Source: JAKFWF01 sp963732635 (GTDB lineage Bacteria > Pseudomonadota > Alphaproteobacteria > Rhizobiales > Hyphomicrobiaceae). Taken from it: a DNA stretch of 64,000 nt. The notes below the pieces were generated by a model. That model did no database searches. It was not told the DNA's origin and was given only the letters and a program-made list of their open reading frames with translations. This document shows positions 9,106 through 18,795 of this stretch, piece by piece. Both the position numbers and the translations under genes were made by a program. The stretch lies in contig CAVTAL010000024.1 in NCBI GenBank assembly GCA_963732635.1, positions 62,001 to 126,000 of the forward strand. The letters run 5' to 3'. Within the stretch, counting starts at the first letter, position 1, and every line of letters begins with the position of its first letter.

Positions 9106-9849
9106 CTATTGCATATGCTGACCGCCATTGATGGCGATGTTGGCGCCAGTGACGAACGCCGCTTCTTCCGAGCACAAGTAGATGATCAGGCCAGCGACTT
9201 CTTCCGGCTTGCCTAGACGGGCGACCGGGATCTGCGGCAGGATCTTGCTGTCGAGCACTTCCTTCGGAATCGCCGTCACCATCTTGGTGCCAATATAGCC
9301 CGGCGAAATCGTATTCACTGTGACACCCTTGCGCGCACTTTCCAATGCCAGCGATTTGGTGAAGCCGTGCATGCCGGCCTTGGCTGCGGCGTAGTTGGTC
9401 TGGCCGAACGCGCCTTTGGAGCCGTTCACCGACGACACGTTGATAATGCGGCCCCAGTTGCGATCGGTCATGCCGTCGTGCACCTGCTTGGCCATGTTGA
9501 AGGCGCTGTCGAGGTTGGTGCGAATTACCGCATCCCAATCGGCCTTGGTCATCTTCTTGAAGGTCATGTCCTTGGTGATGCCGGCATTGTTGACCAGGAT
9601 GTCAACCGGGCCGAGATCCTTGGCGACCGAGGCGACGCAGGCGACGCAGCTATCGTAGTCGGCGACGTCGCAAGGATAAGCGCGGAAATCATAACCCGCC
9701 TTCTTCTGGGCGGCCAACCAGTCACCCGAAGTCTTGTTCGACGGCGAGTAGGTGACGGCGACCTTGTAGCCGGCGTCCGCCATCTTGGTCGAAATGGTCT
9801 CGCCGAGGCCACCCATGCCGCCGGTGATCAGTGCCACGCGCTTTTGCAT
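9106..9849 (-). CDS. phaB: acetoacetyl-CoA reductase
   Basis: A 247-residue short-chain dehydrogenase of the PhaB type. The NADPH fold starts with VALITGGMGGLG, followed by LVNNAGITKD, catalytic Ser in NVSSVNGSKGAFGQ and Tyr/Lys in TNYAAAKAG. The C-terminal stretch EEAAFVTGANIAINGGQHM is typical of acetoacetyl-CoA reductases. The ATG at 9849 has AGGGAG upstream; an extension to 9963 would add 38 polar residues. It reduces acetoacetyl-CoA to (R)-3-hydroxybutyryl-CoA for polyhydroxybutyrate. No phaA or phaC is next to it. Confidence 0.93.
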   Translation of the reverse strand: MQKRVALITGGMGGLGETISTKMADAGYKVAVTYSPSNKTSGDWLAAQKKAGYDFRAYPCDVADYDSCVACVASVAKDLGPVDILVNNAGITKDMTFKKMTKADWDAVIRTNLDSAFNMAKQVHDGMTDRNWGRIINVSSVNGSKGAFGQTNYAAAKAGMHGFTKSLALESARKGVTVNTISPGYIGTKMVTAIPKEVLDSKILPQIPVARLGKPEEVAGLIIYLCSEEAAFVTGANIAINGGQHMQ

Positions 9850-9997
9850 TGCTTGACTCCCTTTTTCAGTTTCTTCCCTGTCTTCTTTGTTTCGCGCCTT
9901 AGCCCCGGCCGCAAGGGCGAACTGCCGCAAAAGTTGGATTTTTTGCAGTCGCGAGCTAGACAATTAGCCTAATTTCGAAAAGCCGGGGGCCAGACCG

Positions 9998-10474
9998 ATG
10001 ATCCGATGCGAGGAACTGACGACCGAGGCGTTTGCGCCGTTCGGACAAGTGATCGAGACGCCAGCAGGCCCCGGTCGGGCCTATTTCAGTGAGGCACTGG
10101 CGAGCGGCCGGCCAGGCGCCCGACCCAGTCTGTCCATGGCATATCGCGCACCATCGCCGTTGCCGCTCACCGCCACCATGATGGAGCGGCACCAGTACTC
10201 GTCGCAGTCGTTCGTCGCGACCGACGTTTCACGTTGGCTGGTGCTGGTGGCGCCGCACGCGGCAACAGGCGGGCCGGATATGAGCCGGGCGCGCGCTTTC
10301 CTGCCGAAACCGGGCCAGGGCATCACCTTCGGCGCCGACGTCTGGCACCATCCGCTGACGGTGTTCGACCGGCCCGGCACCTTCGCACTTTTCATGTGGC
10401 TCGACGGCAGCAAGACCGACGAGGAATTCTTCACGCTACCGACGCCAATGCCGGTGGAAATCGACATCCGATGA
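9998..10474 (+). CDS. allA: ureidoglycolate lyase
   Basis: A 158-residue cupin-fold protein matching the ureidoglycolate lyase family throughout: MIRCEELTTEAFAPFGQVIE at the N-terminus, MERHQYSSQSFV, the metal/active-site region PGQGITFGADVWHHPLTVF and the ending MWLDGSKTDEEFF. It splits ureidoglycolate into glyoxylate and urea, the last step of allantoin breakdown. No other purine-degradation gene is present here. Its stop overlaps the start of the following GH5 gene (ATGA), so the two are probably co-translated although no functional link is obvious. Confidence 0.9.
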   Translation: MIRCEELTTEAFAPFGQVIETPAGPGRAYFSEALASGRPGARPSLSMAYRAPSPLPLTATMMERHQYSSQSFVATDVSRWLVLVAPHAATGGPDMSRARAFLPKPGQGITFGADVWHHPLTVFDRPGTFALFMWLDGSKTDEEFFTLPTPMPVEIDIR

Positions 10475-11667
10475 TGCGTCACCTGCGTTTGCTTGTGGTG
10501 CTATTCACGAGCTTAGTGGCTTCGGCGGCAACGGCGCAAAATCCGCCGACCTTGAAGCGCGGCATCAACGTCGGCGACTATCTGGCTTATCCGCAGAGCA
10601 ACGACTGGCCGATCTTCCGTGGCCCGCGCGCCGAGACCACCGACGACGAATTGCGCCGGCTGGCAGTGGCCGGCTTCGATTTCGTCCGACTACCGGTGGA
10701 GCCGTCGCCGTTTCTTGACCGCTCGCCCGGCGAAACCCAGGCCATGGAACAGCGCTTGGTCGCGTTCGTGAAGCGGATCACTGCCGTCGGCATGAAGGTG
10801 ATGGTGTCGGGCTGGGCGCGACACGAATCGACGCCGAAATGGCGCGCGCCACAGATTGTCGCCAGCCGCGACAATGCGGACCTGCGTGCCTATCTCGAAT
10901 TCCTCAAGCGCATCATCGTGCTGCTGCGCGACGTTCCCAGCGACCAGTGGGTGCTGCAGCCAATGAACGAGCCGCAGGCCGCCTGCTGGCGTTCGGACGG
11001 CCCCGATTGGACCGTCATCCAGCGCGACATCTTTTCAGAGTTGCGTGCCTTCGCGCCCGCCCTGACGCTGGTGCTGACACCTGGATGCTGGTCGAAGATC
11101 GAGGGATTGCCGCATCTCGATATGACCGGCTACGACGCCAATACGCTGGTCGATCTGCACTACTATGATCCTTACACCTTCACCCACCAGAGCGCGACCT
11201 GGGGCCATGACTGGATCCAGCATCTGGCCGGGTTGTCGTTCCCGCCGTCGCCGGCCAACCGGCAGGCCGCGATCGAGGCCAGCCGCAGGCTGTTCGAGGT
11301 GCGAAAGACCGGTGGCGAGCGCGCTCTTGCCGAGACGCTGCGCAAGATCGACGTCTATCTCAAGGAGGATTTTGGACCGGCCAGGATCGCCGCCGATTTC
11401 GCGACCATAAAGGCCTGGGCCGACAAGCACCAACTATCACCCACCCGCATCGTCATCGGCGAGTTCGGCGCCTACCGCCAGCCGCCCGAGGCGCAAGCCT
11501 TCGACGACGGCAGCCGCGCCCGCTGGTTGGAGGCCGTGCGCAAAGCCGCCGAATCCCAAGGCTTCGGCTGGGCGCTCTACGCCTACCACAGCGACTTCGG
11601 GCTGGTGCGGGATGAGGCGACGGCGAGCTGGGACAAGGAGATGGCTCGGGCATTGGGGTTGAAGTGA
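10471..11667 (+). CDS. secreted glycoside hydrolase family 5 (cellulase-like)
   Basis: A 398-residue protein with a signal peptide (MMRHLRLLVVLFTSLVASAA, cleavage after ATAQ or nearby) and a TIM-barrel of GH5 type. The acid/base glutamate is in WVLQPMNEPQA and the nucleophile glutamate in RIVIGEFGAYR. The beginning LKRGINVGDYL is the usual first strand. I start at 10471 because this places the signal peptide at the N-terminus and overlaps the allA stop by four bases. Substrate is not predictable; beta-glucan or a cell-envelope glycan are both possible. Confidence 0.88.
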   Translation: MMRHLRLLVVLFTSLVASAATAQNPPTLKRGINVGDYLAYPQSNDWPIFRGPRAETTDDELRRLAVAGFDFVRLPVEPSPFLDRSPGETQAMEQRLVAFVKRITAVGMKVMVSGWARHESTPKWRAPQIVASRDNADLRAYLEFLKRIIVLLRDVPSDQWVLQPMNEPQAACWRSDGPDWTVIQRDIFSELRAFAPALTLVLTPGCWSKIEGLPHLDMTGYDANTLVDLHYYDPYTFTHQSATWGHDWIQHLAGLSFPPSPANRQAAIEASRRLFEVRKTGGERALAETLRKIDVYLKEDFGPARIAADFATIKAWADKHQLSPTRIVIGEFGAYRQPPEAQAFDDGSRARWLEAVRKAAESQGFGWALYAYHSDFGLVRDEATASWDKEMARALGLK

Positions 11668-11772
11668 GGTGGATGAGGGTGGGGCCAGTTACCGATCTGT
11701 AAAATCGCAAGCAATTACAATCGAATAGTCAAAATCAGCAACCCCGTGGATCCACTCTCTCGTTCGGCGCAA

Positions 11773-11991
11773 TCAATGCGCCGGCTGGTGAATGCTGGAC
11801 ACGGCCCATTTTGCCGTCGACGCGATGGCGGCGTCTCGCGAAGCCAAAACACGCTCGCCGTAAATGCAAACGACGAGGAATGCGACCGTGAAGGCAAGAG
11901 CCGCCAGCGTTACGCCCAGGATACCCGGCACTTCGTCAGCACCATCGTCGCGCCAATTCGAAACCATATGCATACTTTCAATTTGGTTCAT
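11773..11991 (-). CDS. small membrane protein, unknown
   Basis: A 72-residue open frame with one convincing transmembrane helix (GILGVTLAALAFTVAFLVVC) after a polar, acidic N-terminus (NWRDDGADE). No family recognised. The ribosome site is weak and several internal ATG starts exist (for example at MVSNWRDD). It lies in the otherwise sparse 11.67-12.4 kb spacer, where the plus strand offers nothing better. The clear hydrophobic block followed by a basic turn favours a real gene, but this is not certain. Confidence 0.4.
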   Translation of the reverse strand: MNQIESMHMVSNWRDDGADEVPGILGVTLAALAFTVAFLVVCIYGERVLASRDAAIASTAKWAVSSIHQPAH

Positions 11992-12033
11992 GGCAACACC
12001 ATCAAGCTGTGGCTAGATGTGGAACGCGCAGGC

Positions 12034-12207
12034 CTACTGCGCAAATAGACGATAGTCGGGATGGGGGCCGATTTTGCCGCGATGGCCGTCGCCCGGCGGC
12101 TCGCGGTCAGCAGGTCGAGGCTCCGCTCGCCACCCGAAATCGATCATCATGGCGAGTAGGCGACTGAACCGGCCTGTAAGCGACGATAGCCACAAGTTCT
12201 TGAACAT
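12034..12207 (-). CDS. small unknown protein (doubtful)
   Basis: A 57-residue frame starting MFKNLWLSSLTGRFSRLLAM, with GGAG about eight bases upstream of the ATG. The N-terminal 25 residues could form an amphipathic helix; the rest is charged and proline-rich (DFGWRAEPRPADREPPGDG). No family recognised and no neighbour suggests a role. I list it because of the ribosome site and because this stretch has no competing gene. Confidence 0.25.
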   Translation of the reverse strand: MFKNLWLSSLTGRFSRLLAMMIDFGWRAEPRPADREPPGDGHRGKIGPHPDYRLFAQ

Positions 12208-12331
12208 GAGACGCACTCCACGCAATGAGAGCTGTGGTTTCACCGACCGGGCATCGCCCGTCGCCGATAGTTCTGTGCGGTCAAAACGCACTGCGGCGGG
12301 ATTCGTTGCATGGGCCGATGGGCTCCCATCC

Positions 12332-12360
12332 TTGACATCGCTCCCCCCGCGTGGTGGCTA
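12332..12360 (+). promoter_or_regulatory. putative sigma-70-type promoter of aspS
   Basis: A perfect -35 hexamer TTGACA (12332-12337) is followed after 17 bases by TGGCTA (12355-12360), a weak -10. The distance to the aspS ATG at 12408 is about 47 bases. The -35 match and spacing are good; the -10 is not. Confidence 0.35.
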
Positions 12361-12407
12361 CGCGGCAACCAATTCGCCAAGTGAACAAATCAGGATCAGG
12401 CACTCCC

Positions 12408-14333
12408 ATGGCTGCTCAAACGGCTGCTTCCCAGGGCACATCCCCCGCGACCACGTCCCGCTATCGCACCCACACCTGTGGCGCGCTGCGAACCGCCAAC
12501 ATCGGCGATACCGTCCGCCTATCGGGCTGGGTGCACCGCGTGCGCGACCACGGCGGCCTGCTGTTCATCGACCTGCGCGACCATTACGGCCTGACCCAGA
12601 TCGTCGCCGACAGTGACAGCCCGGCTTTCAAGGCGATCGAGGCGGTGCGCTCGGAATGGGTGGTGATGATCAACGGCACCGTGCGTCAGCGGCCCGGACG
12701 GCACCAGCAACAAGGACCTGCCAACCGGCCAGGTCGAGGTGCTGGCGACCGAACTTGAGGTGCTCTCCCAAGCCAAGGAATTGCCAATCCCGGTGTTCGG
12801 CGAGCCCGACTATCCGGAAGACCTGCGGCTGACCTACCGCTTCCTCGACCTGCGCCGCGAGACGCTGCACAAGAACATCATGACCCGCCTGTCGGTCATC
12901 AAGTCGATCCGCCGCCGCATGGACGACGCCGGCTTCAACGAATTCGCGACGCCGATCCTGACCGCCTCGTCGCCGGAGGGCGCGCGCGACTTCCTGGTGC
13001 CGTCGCGCATCCACGCCGGCAAGTTCTACGCCCTGCCGCAGGCGCCGCAGCAGTACAAGCAGCTGCTGATGATGTCGGGCTTCGACCGCTATTTCCAGAT
13101 CGCGCCGTGCTTCCGCGACGAAGACCCGCGCGCCGACCGCCTGCCCGGCGAGTTCTACCAGCTCGACGTCGAGATGAGCTTCGTCGAGCAGGAAGACATT
13201 TTCCGCACCATGGAGCCGGTGCTGACGGCAGTGTTCGAGGAATTCGCGAGAGGAAAGCCGGTCACCAAGGGATGGCCGCGCATCCCCTACGACACCGCGA
13301 TCGCCAAGTACGGCTCCGACAAGCCCGACCTGCGCAATCCGATCGAGATGGCCGACGTCACCGAGCACTTCCGCGGCTCGGGCTTCAAGGTGTTCGCCGG
13401 CATGATCGAGAAGGACCCGAAGGTGCGGGTGTGGGCGATTCCCGCGCCGACCGGCGGCTCCCGCGCGTTCTGCGACCGCATGAACGGCTGGGCCCAGAAG
13501 GAAGGCCAGCCGGGGTTGGGGTATATCATGTGGCGAAGCAAGGCTCGGCTGATCGAGCAGGACTTGCCAAGGGATCAGGCTTATCTGGCGCGCAGTGGAC
13601 TTTCCCAATCAACTGAGCTTGTCCAGCAAAGCGAAGGAGCGGTCCAATCGCCAAAAATATTGGCGAAGAGCGAACTGAGGCCATTCGGACGCAGTTGGGC
13701 CTAAAGGACGGTGACGCCTGCTTCTTCGCCGCTGGCGATCCGGCCAAGTTCTACAAGTTTGCCGGTCTTGCCCGCGATCAGGTCGGCCGCGAACTCAAGC
13801 TGATCGACGAGAACCAGTTCAAGCTGTGCTGGATCGTCGACTTCCCGCAGTACGAGTGGAACGAGGACGACAAGAAGATCGACTTCTCGCACAACCCGTT
13901 CTCGATGCCACAAGGCGGGCTTGCGGCCCTCAACGCCGCCACGACCGACGCCGAGATCCTGTCGCTCAAGGCCTATCAGTACGACATCGTCTGCAACGGC
14001 TTTGAGATCGCTTCAGGCGGCATCCGCAATCACTTGCCGGAAGCCATGGTGAAGGCGTTCGGCATCGCCGGCTACCCGGCCGAAACGGTGGAAGAGCGGT
14101 TCGGCGGCATGTACCGCGCGTTCCAGTACGGCGCCCCGCCGCACGGTGGCATGGCGGCCGGCATCGACCGCATCGTCATGCTGGTGTGCGGCACCAAGAA
14201 CCTGCGCGAAGTCGCATTGTTCCCAATGAACCAGCAGGCCAACGACCTGCTGATGGGTGCCCCCGCCGAGGCCACGCCCAAGCAGATGAAAGAGTTGCAC
14301 CTGCGCATCAATCCGCTGGACAAGAAGGTGTGA
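12408..14333 (+). CDS. aspS: aspartyl-tRNA synthetase (two frame breaks, in-frame palindromic insert)
   Basis: Class II aspartyl-tRNA synthetase (bacterial type). It shows the OB-fold anticodon domain (THTCGALRTANIGDTVRLSG, RDHYGLTQIVAD), catalytic motif 2 (FRDEDPRADRLPGEFYQLD), the bacterial GAD domain and motif 3 (PHGGMAAGIDRIVML). Two single-base frame breaks occur: one extra base near 12693 (RQRPDGTSNKDLPTG is restored by removal) and one missing G near 13641. Between them, about 31 extra residues are inserted in frame after GLGYIMWR, inside the GAD domain. Repaired length is about 641 residues; the family is usually near 590-600. The gene is essential, so I take the frame breaks as sequencing errors. 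Confidence 0.93.
13537..13632 (+). repeat. in-frame palindromic insertion inside aspS
   Basis: Compared with ordinary bacterial AspRS, which runs from GLGYIMWR into an EGAGPIAKNIG-type segment, this gene holds about 95 extra bases here. The insert keeps the frame (SKARLIEQDLPRDQ at one end and TELVQQS at the other). Arms at 13541-13564 and 13597-13620 pair as an imperfect stem of 24 positions with about five mismatches and several G-T pairs. Inner short arms (GCCA/TGGC, GAT/ATC) extend it. This is the architecture of protein-coding palindromic elements known from Rickettsia. Confidence 0.6.
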
Positions 14334-14337
14334 TCGG

Positions 14338-14362
14338 TCCGGCGTCATGAAACGGCGCCGGA
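14338..14362 (+). terminator. hairpin after aspS
   Basis: TCCGGCG at 14338-14344 pairs perfectly with CGCCGGA at 14356-14362, with an 11-base loop. It begins four bases after the aspS stop and is followed by TTCTTGCTC, a weak T-rich tail. It probably ends the aspS transcript before the efflux genes. Confidence 0.45.
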
Positions 14363-14422
14363 TTCTTGCTCATTGTGCCGTTCAGTCGTAGCGTGCTGCG
14401 GTTGTCAACGGCGGTATAAAAA

Positions 14423-15668
14423 ATGAAGAAGTCCCTGATCGGCCTCCTGGCCATCGCTGGCGCGGCAGCGCTCGTGACTTTTGTGCCGGAAGCCCGGCAG
14501 CGATTCGAAATCCGCGACGGGGTGGAAGGTTCCCATCGGCGGCGCCCCCGCCGCCGACACCAAAGCCGTCCAGAGGAAGGGCCCGGCGACCGTCCCCGTC
14601 ACCGCTGCCTTGGTGACCGAAGCCGACATGCCGATCATCCTTTCGGCCGCCGGCACCGTCGAAGCCCTCGCCTCCGTCTCGGTGCGCACCCGGGTCGATG
14701 GCCAGATTGTGACAGTCGGCTTCAGCGAGGGCGAGCTCGTGCAGGCCGGTCAGGTGCTGTTCCAGTTCGACGACCGACTGGTCAAGGCGCAGATCCAGCA
14801 GGCGGAAGCCAACATCGCCAGAGACCGCGCCGGGCTCGCGGATGCAGAGGGCATTCTCGGCCGGCGGGAAACCCTGATCCAGAAAAAGATCACATCCGAA
14901 GCATCGCTCGACACCGCCAAAGCGACCGTCAACGCGTTGAAGGCCAGCATTGCCGCCGGGCAGGCCGCCCTTGAGGTGCAAAAGACCCAACTCGACTATC
15001 TCACCATTCGCGCGCCGATAACCGCCCGCACCGGTAGCCTGTCCGCCAAGGCCGGCACCAACGTCCGCGCCGCCGACGCGACGCCGCTGGTCACGCTCAA
15101 CCAAGTAAGGCCAATCGTCGTCGCTTTCGCCATGCCGCAGACCGACCTAACCGTGCTGCGCGAGGCGCTGAAGCGCGGCGCCAAGGCCGAAGTTCTGGTG
15201 CCCGGCTCGAAGCCCTTGCGCGTGGTCGGCGACCTCACCTTCGTCGATAATCAGGTCGACAAATCGACCGGCACTGTGATGGCCAAAGTGACTTCCAAGA
15301 ACGAAGACGAAGCGCTGTGGCCCGGCCTTGCCGTCGAGGTCATTCTGACGGTCGAAGTGAAGCCGAATATGCCGTCCGTACCGGCGAGCGCCATTCTGCC
15401 AGCGCAGCAGGGCATGATCGCCTGGGTGATCGGCGCCGACAACAAGGTTTCACCGCGCCCGGTCAAGCTGGAGCGGATCGTCGGCCAGACCGCGTTCCTC
15501 GGCGACGGTCTCAAACCCGGTGAGCGAGTTGTGACCGATGGTCAGCTGAGGTTGTCAACCGGCGCCACCGTCACCGTGCCCGAACCCAAGTCGGCGCCAC
15601 CCGCGGCGACCAAGAAGAGTGGCACGCCAGAAGCCAAGAATCCTGCGCCCGCACCTGGCCGGAGCTGA
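14423..15668 (+). CDS. RND efflux periplasmic adaptor (HlyD/MexE family; one frame break)
   Basis: Membrane fusion protein of about 414 residues. It begins with a signal/anchor (MKKSLIGLLAIAGAAALVTF), then shows the lipoyl half-motifs (VSVRTRVDGQIVTVGFSEGE and LTIRAPITARTGSLSAKAG) flanking a helical hairpin, and the beta-barrel region (QVDKSTGTVMAKVT). The frame breaks between the leader and the first domain, around 14500-14520; one base out restores it. It connects the inner-membrane pump encoded immediately downstream with an outer-membrane channel, which is not encoded here. Confidence 0.88.
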
Positions 15669-15674
15669 ACAGCC

Positions 15675-18600
15675 ATGGGTCTTTCCGAGCTTTGCATCCG
15701 CCGACCGGTGATGACGACGCTGCTGATGGCGTCCTTGCTGCTGGCCGGCGCGATCGGCTATCGCACGCTGCCGATCGCCGCCATCCCCCGCATCGACGTA
15801 CCGACGATCACCGTCTCGGCGCAGCTTCCGGGTGCCAGTCCCGATACCATGGCGGTGTCGGTTGCGGCGCCGCTTGAACGCCAGTTCGCAACGATTGCCG
15901 GCATCAAGGACATCACGTCGTCGAGCGTTGAGGGCGCGACGTCGGTGACGCTCGAATTCGAACTCAACCGCAGCATCGACGCCGCGGCTCTCGACGTACA
16001 ATCGGCAATCTCGGTCGCGACCTCGCGCCTTCCGGCCGAGATCACCGCCCCACCAAGCTTCCGCAAGGTCAATCCGGCCGACAGTCCGGTCATCTTCCTG
16101 GCGCTGACCTCCGACACCGCGCCGGCGCAGCAGATGAACGAGTTCGCCGACAAAGTGATGAGCCCGCGCATCTCGACCTTGCCCGGCGTCGCCCAGATCA
16201 ACATCAACGGCGCCCAGAAGCGCGCCGTGCGCATCAAGTTCGATCTCGATGCCTTGGCCGCGCGCGGCATCGGCGTCGACGAAATCCGTACCGCCGTTGG
16301 CGCTCTGACTTCGGTTTCGCCGCTCGGCTCGATCCGCACCGAGCGCCAGATCTACATGCTGGAGACCAAGTCGGCCGAGCCGACCGCCGCCTTTTTCAAG
16401 CCAGTCGTCATCGCCTGGCGCAATGGTGCACCGGTCCGCCTGCAGGATGTCGCCCGCGTCGAAGATTCGGTTGAGAACGACGAAGCTCGCGCCGAGTTGC
16501 AGGGTAAACGGGCGATCACCCTTTCTGTACAGCGCCAGCCTGATGCCAACACCGTGACCGTGACCGACGCGGTCCGCAAACTGGTGCCGAAGTTCCAGGC
16601 CGAACTGCCGCCAACGATCCAGTTGCGCATCCTCAGCGATCGGTCGGAATCGATCAAAGACAGCGTGCACGACGTACAATTGACGCTGTTCCTGACAGCT
16701 TTCCTGGTGATCCTCGTGATCCTGGCGTTCCTGCGCACCTGGCGGGCGACGATCATTCCGGCAATCGCGCTGCCGCTGTCAATCATCGGCACCTTTGGCG
16801 GCATGGCGGTGCTGGGCTTCTCGCTCGACAACGTCACCTTGCTGGCGCTGACGCTGGCGCTTGGCTTCGTCGTCGACGACGCCATCGTCGTGCTCGAAAA
16901 TATCGTGCGCTACGTCGAGCAGGGCATGCAGCCGTTCGAGGCCGCCATCAAGGGTTCACGAGAGATCGGCTTCACCGTCATCTCGATAACGATTTCGCTG
17001 GTGGCGGTGTTCATCCCGATCCTGTTCATGGGCGGCGTGGTCGGACGCTTCTTCTTCTCTTTCGCGATGACGATCTCGATAGCGATCCTGCTGTCCGGCT
17101 TCATTTCACTGACCCTGACACCCATGCTCGCCGCCCGCATGCTGAGTTCCCAGCATGAGGAAAAGCCAGGCATGATCTCGCGTGCGTTTGAAAGCGGCTA
17201 CGCGGCGATTGCGAAGGCCTACCAGGTGACTCTCGACTGGTCGCTCAAGGCGCGCTGGCTGATGATCCTGCTGACCTTCGGTACAGTTGCCGCGACCATC
17301 ACCATGTTCGGCATGGTCAAGAAGGGCTTCATGCCGATCGAGGACACCAGCATACTGCTGGTGCGCACCGAGGCTGGTCCGGATATTTCTTTCCAGGCGA
17401 TGCTGGAGCGGCAGCGTCGGGTGGCGGAAATCATCCGCGATGATCCCGATGTGCTTTATGTCAACTCGAACGTCGCCGCTGGCAACTTCAATCCAACGCT
17501 CAATCGCGGCACCGTCTTCACGCAGTTGAAATCAAGATCAGAGCGCCAGGGCAAAGCCACCATCGTCGAAGTGCAGAATCGCCTGCGCGGCAAGCTCGCG
17601 GCGGTGACCGGCATCCGTGCCTTCCCGCAGCCGCTGCAGAATATCCGCATCGGCAGTCGCGCCGGCGCCTCGGCCTACCAGTACACGTTGTCGAGCGTCG
17701 ACCAGGAACAGCTATACCGCTTCGCCGGCCAACTCACCGACGAGGTGAAGCGAGCGCCCGGTTTCGCCGACGTAACGACCGATTTGCAACTCGGCGCCCG
17801 GCAAGTGACGATGACCATCGATCGTGATGCGATGGCGCGCTACAATGTTACCAATGATGCGGTGCGCTCGACACTCTACTCGGCGTTCGGCACGCGCAAG
17901 ATCGCTACCGTGTTCACACCATCGAACGACTATGCGGTGATCCTGGAAGCCGACAAACTGTCGCTGCTCGATCCCGGCGCGTTGTCGAAAATTTACGTCA
18001 AGTCGACCACAGCGCAATTGGTGCGCCTCGATACGCTGGCCTCGGTCAACCTCGGGGCAGGGCCAATCGCAGTGGCCCGCCAGAGCCAGCTGCCGGCGGT
18101 GACGATCACCTTCAACACTGGACCTGGTTTCACGCTCGGGCAGGCCGTCACCTCGATGGGAGAACTTGAGCGCAAGATCAACATGCCGGCTACCATCAAC
18201 GGTCAGTTCGCCGGCACCGCGCAAGTGTTTCAGGACAGTTTCCGCGACCAGCCGCTGTTGATCCTGGCCGCCGTGATCACGATCTACATCGTGCTCGGCA
18301 TTCTCTACGAAAGCTTCATCCACCCAATCACGATCCTGTCCGGCCTGCCAACCGCGAGCCTCGGCGCGCTGCTGATCTTGTACTTATCGGATACCGAACT
18401 CACCATCATCGCCATGATCGGCATCCTGCTGCTGATCGGCATCGTCAAGAAAAACGCGATCATGATGATCGATTTCGCGATCGAGGCTCGCGCACACGGA
18501 GCGACGCCAGAGGCAGCGATTCGCGAAGCCTGCCTGCTGCGCTTCCGGCCGATCATGATGACGACGATGGCCGCCCTGTTCGGCACATTGCCTATTGCAC

Positions 18601-18794
18601 TCGGCATCGGCGCCGGCGCCGAACTTCGCCAACCGCTTGGCCTCGTCGTGGTCGGCGGCCTTGCGGTGTCGCAGTTGTTGACGCTCTACATCACCCCGGC
18701 GGTCTACCTGATGTTCGAAGGACTGTCGCAGCGGCTGAAGCGTAGAAGGGCGCAGACGCCCAACAGCGCGGCTCACCCCGTCGCGGCGGAATAA
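15675..18794 (+). CDS. RND multidrug efflux pump, inner-membrane subunit
   Basis: A 1039-residue AcrB/MdtB-type pump starting six bases after the adaptor stop. It has twelve predicted helices, large periplasmic loops after helices 1 and 7, and the proton-relay motif in helix 4 (LALTLALGFVVDDAIVVLEN). The N-terminal stretch MGLSELCIRRPVMTTLLMAS is typical of HAE1-family pumps. The length is normal and the frame is intact. It would export drugs or other amphiphiles using the proton gradient. No local regulator gene and no TolC-like gene are present. Confidence 0.93.
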   Translation: MGLSELCIRRPVMTTLLMASLLLAGAIGYRTLPIAAIPRIDVPTITVSAQLPGASPDTMAVSVAAPLERQFATIAGIKDITSSSVEGATSVTLEFELNRSIDAAALDVQSAISVATSRLPAEITAPPSFRKVNPADSPVIFLALTSDTAPAQQMNEFADKVMSPRISTLPGVAQININGAQKRAVRIKFDLDALAARGIGVDEIRTAVGALTSVSPLGSIRTERQIYMLETKSAEPTAAFFKPVVIAWRNGAPVRLQDVARVEDSVENDEARAELQGKRAITLSVQRQPDANTVTVTDAVRKLVPKFQAELPPTIQLRILSDRSESIKDSVHDVQLTLFLTAFLVILVILAFLRTWRATIIPAIALPLSIIGTFGGMAVLGFSLDNVTLLALTLALGFVVDDAIVVLENIVRYVEQGMQPFEAAIKGSREIGFTVISITISLVAVFIPILFMGGVVGRFFFSFAMTISIAILLSGFISLTLTPMLAARMLSSQHEEKPGMISRAFESGYAAIAKAYQVTLDWSLKARWLMILLTFGTVAATITMFGMVKKGFMPIEDTSILLVRTEAGPDISFQAMLERQRRVAEIIRDDPDVLYVNSNVAAGNFNPTLNRGTVFTQLKSRSERQGKATIVEVQNRLRGKLAAVTGIRAFPQPLQNIRIGSRAGASAYQYTLSSVDQEQLYRFAGQLTDEVKRAPGFADVTTDLQLGARQVTMTIDRDAMARYNVTNDAVRSTLYSAFGTRKIATVFTPSNDYAVILEADKLSLLDPGALSKIYVKSTTAQLVRLDTLASVNLGAGPIAVARQSQLPAVTITFNTGPGFTLGQAVTSMGELERKINMPATINGQFAGTAQVFQDSFRDQPLLILAAVITIYIVLGILYESFIHPITILSGLPTASLGALLILYLSDTELTIIAMIGILLLIGIVKKNAIMMIDFAIEARAHGATPEAAIREACLLRFRPIMMTTMAALFGTLPIALGIGAGAELRQPLGLVVVGGLAVSQLLTLYITPAVYLMFEGLSQRLKRRRAQTPNSAAHPVAAE

Positions 18795-18795
18795 T

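Noticed and set aside
15555..16679. A 374-codon open frame antisense to the RND adaptor and pump
   Set aside because: The opposite strand encodes clear family motifs in this interval; the antisense frame is composition-driven.
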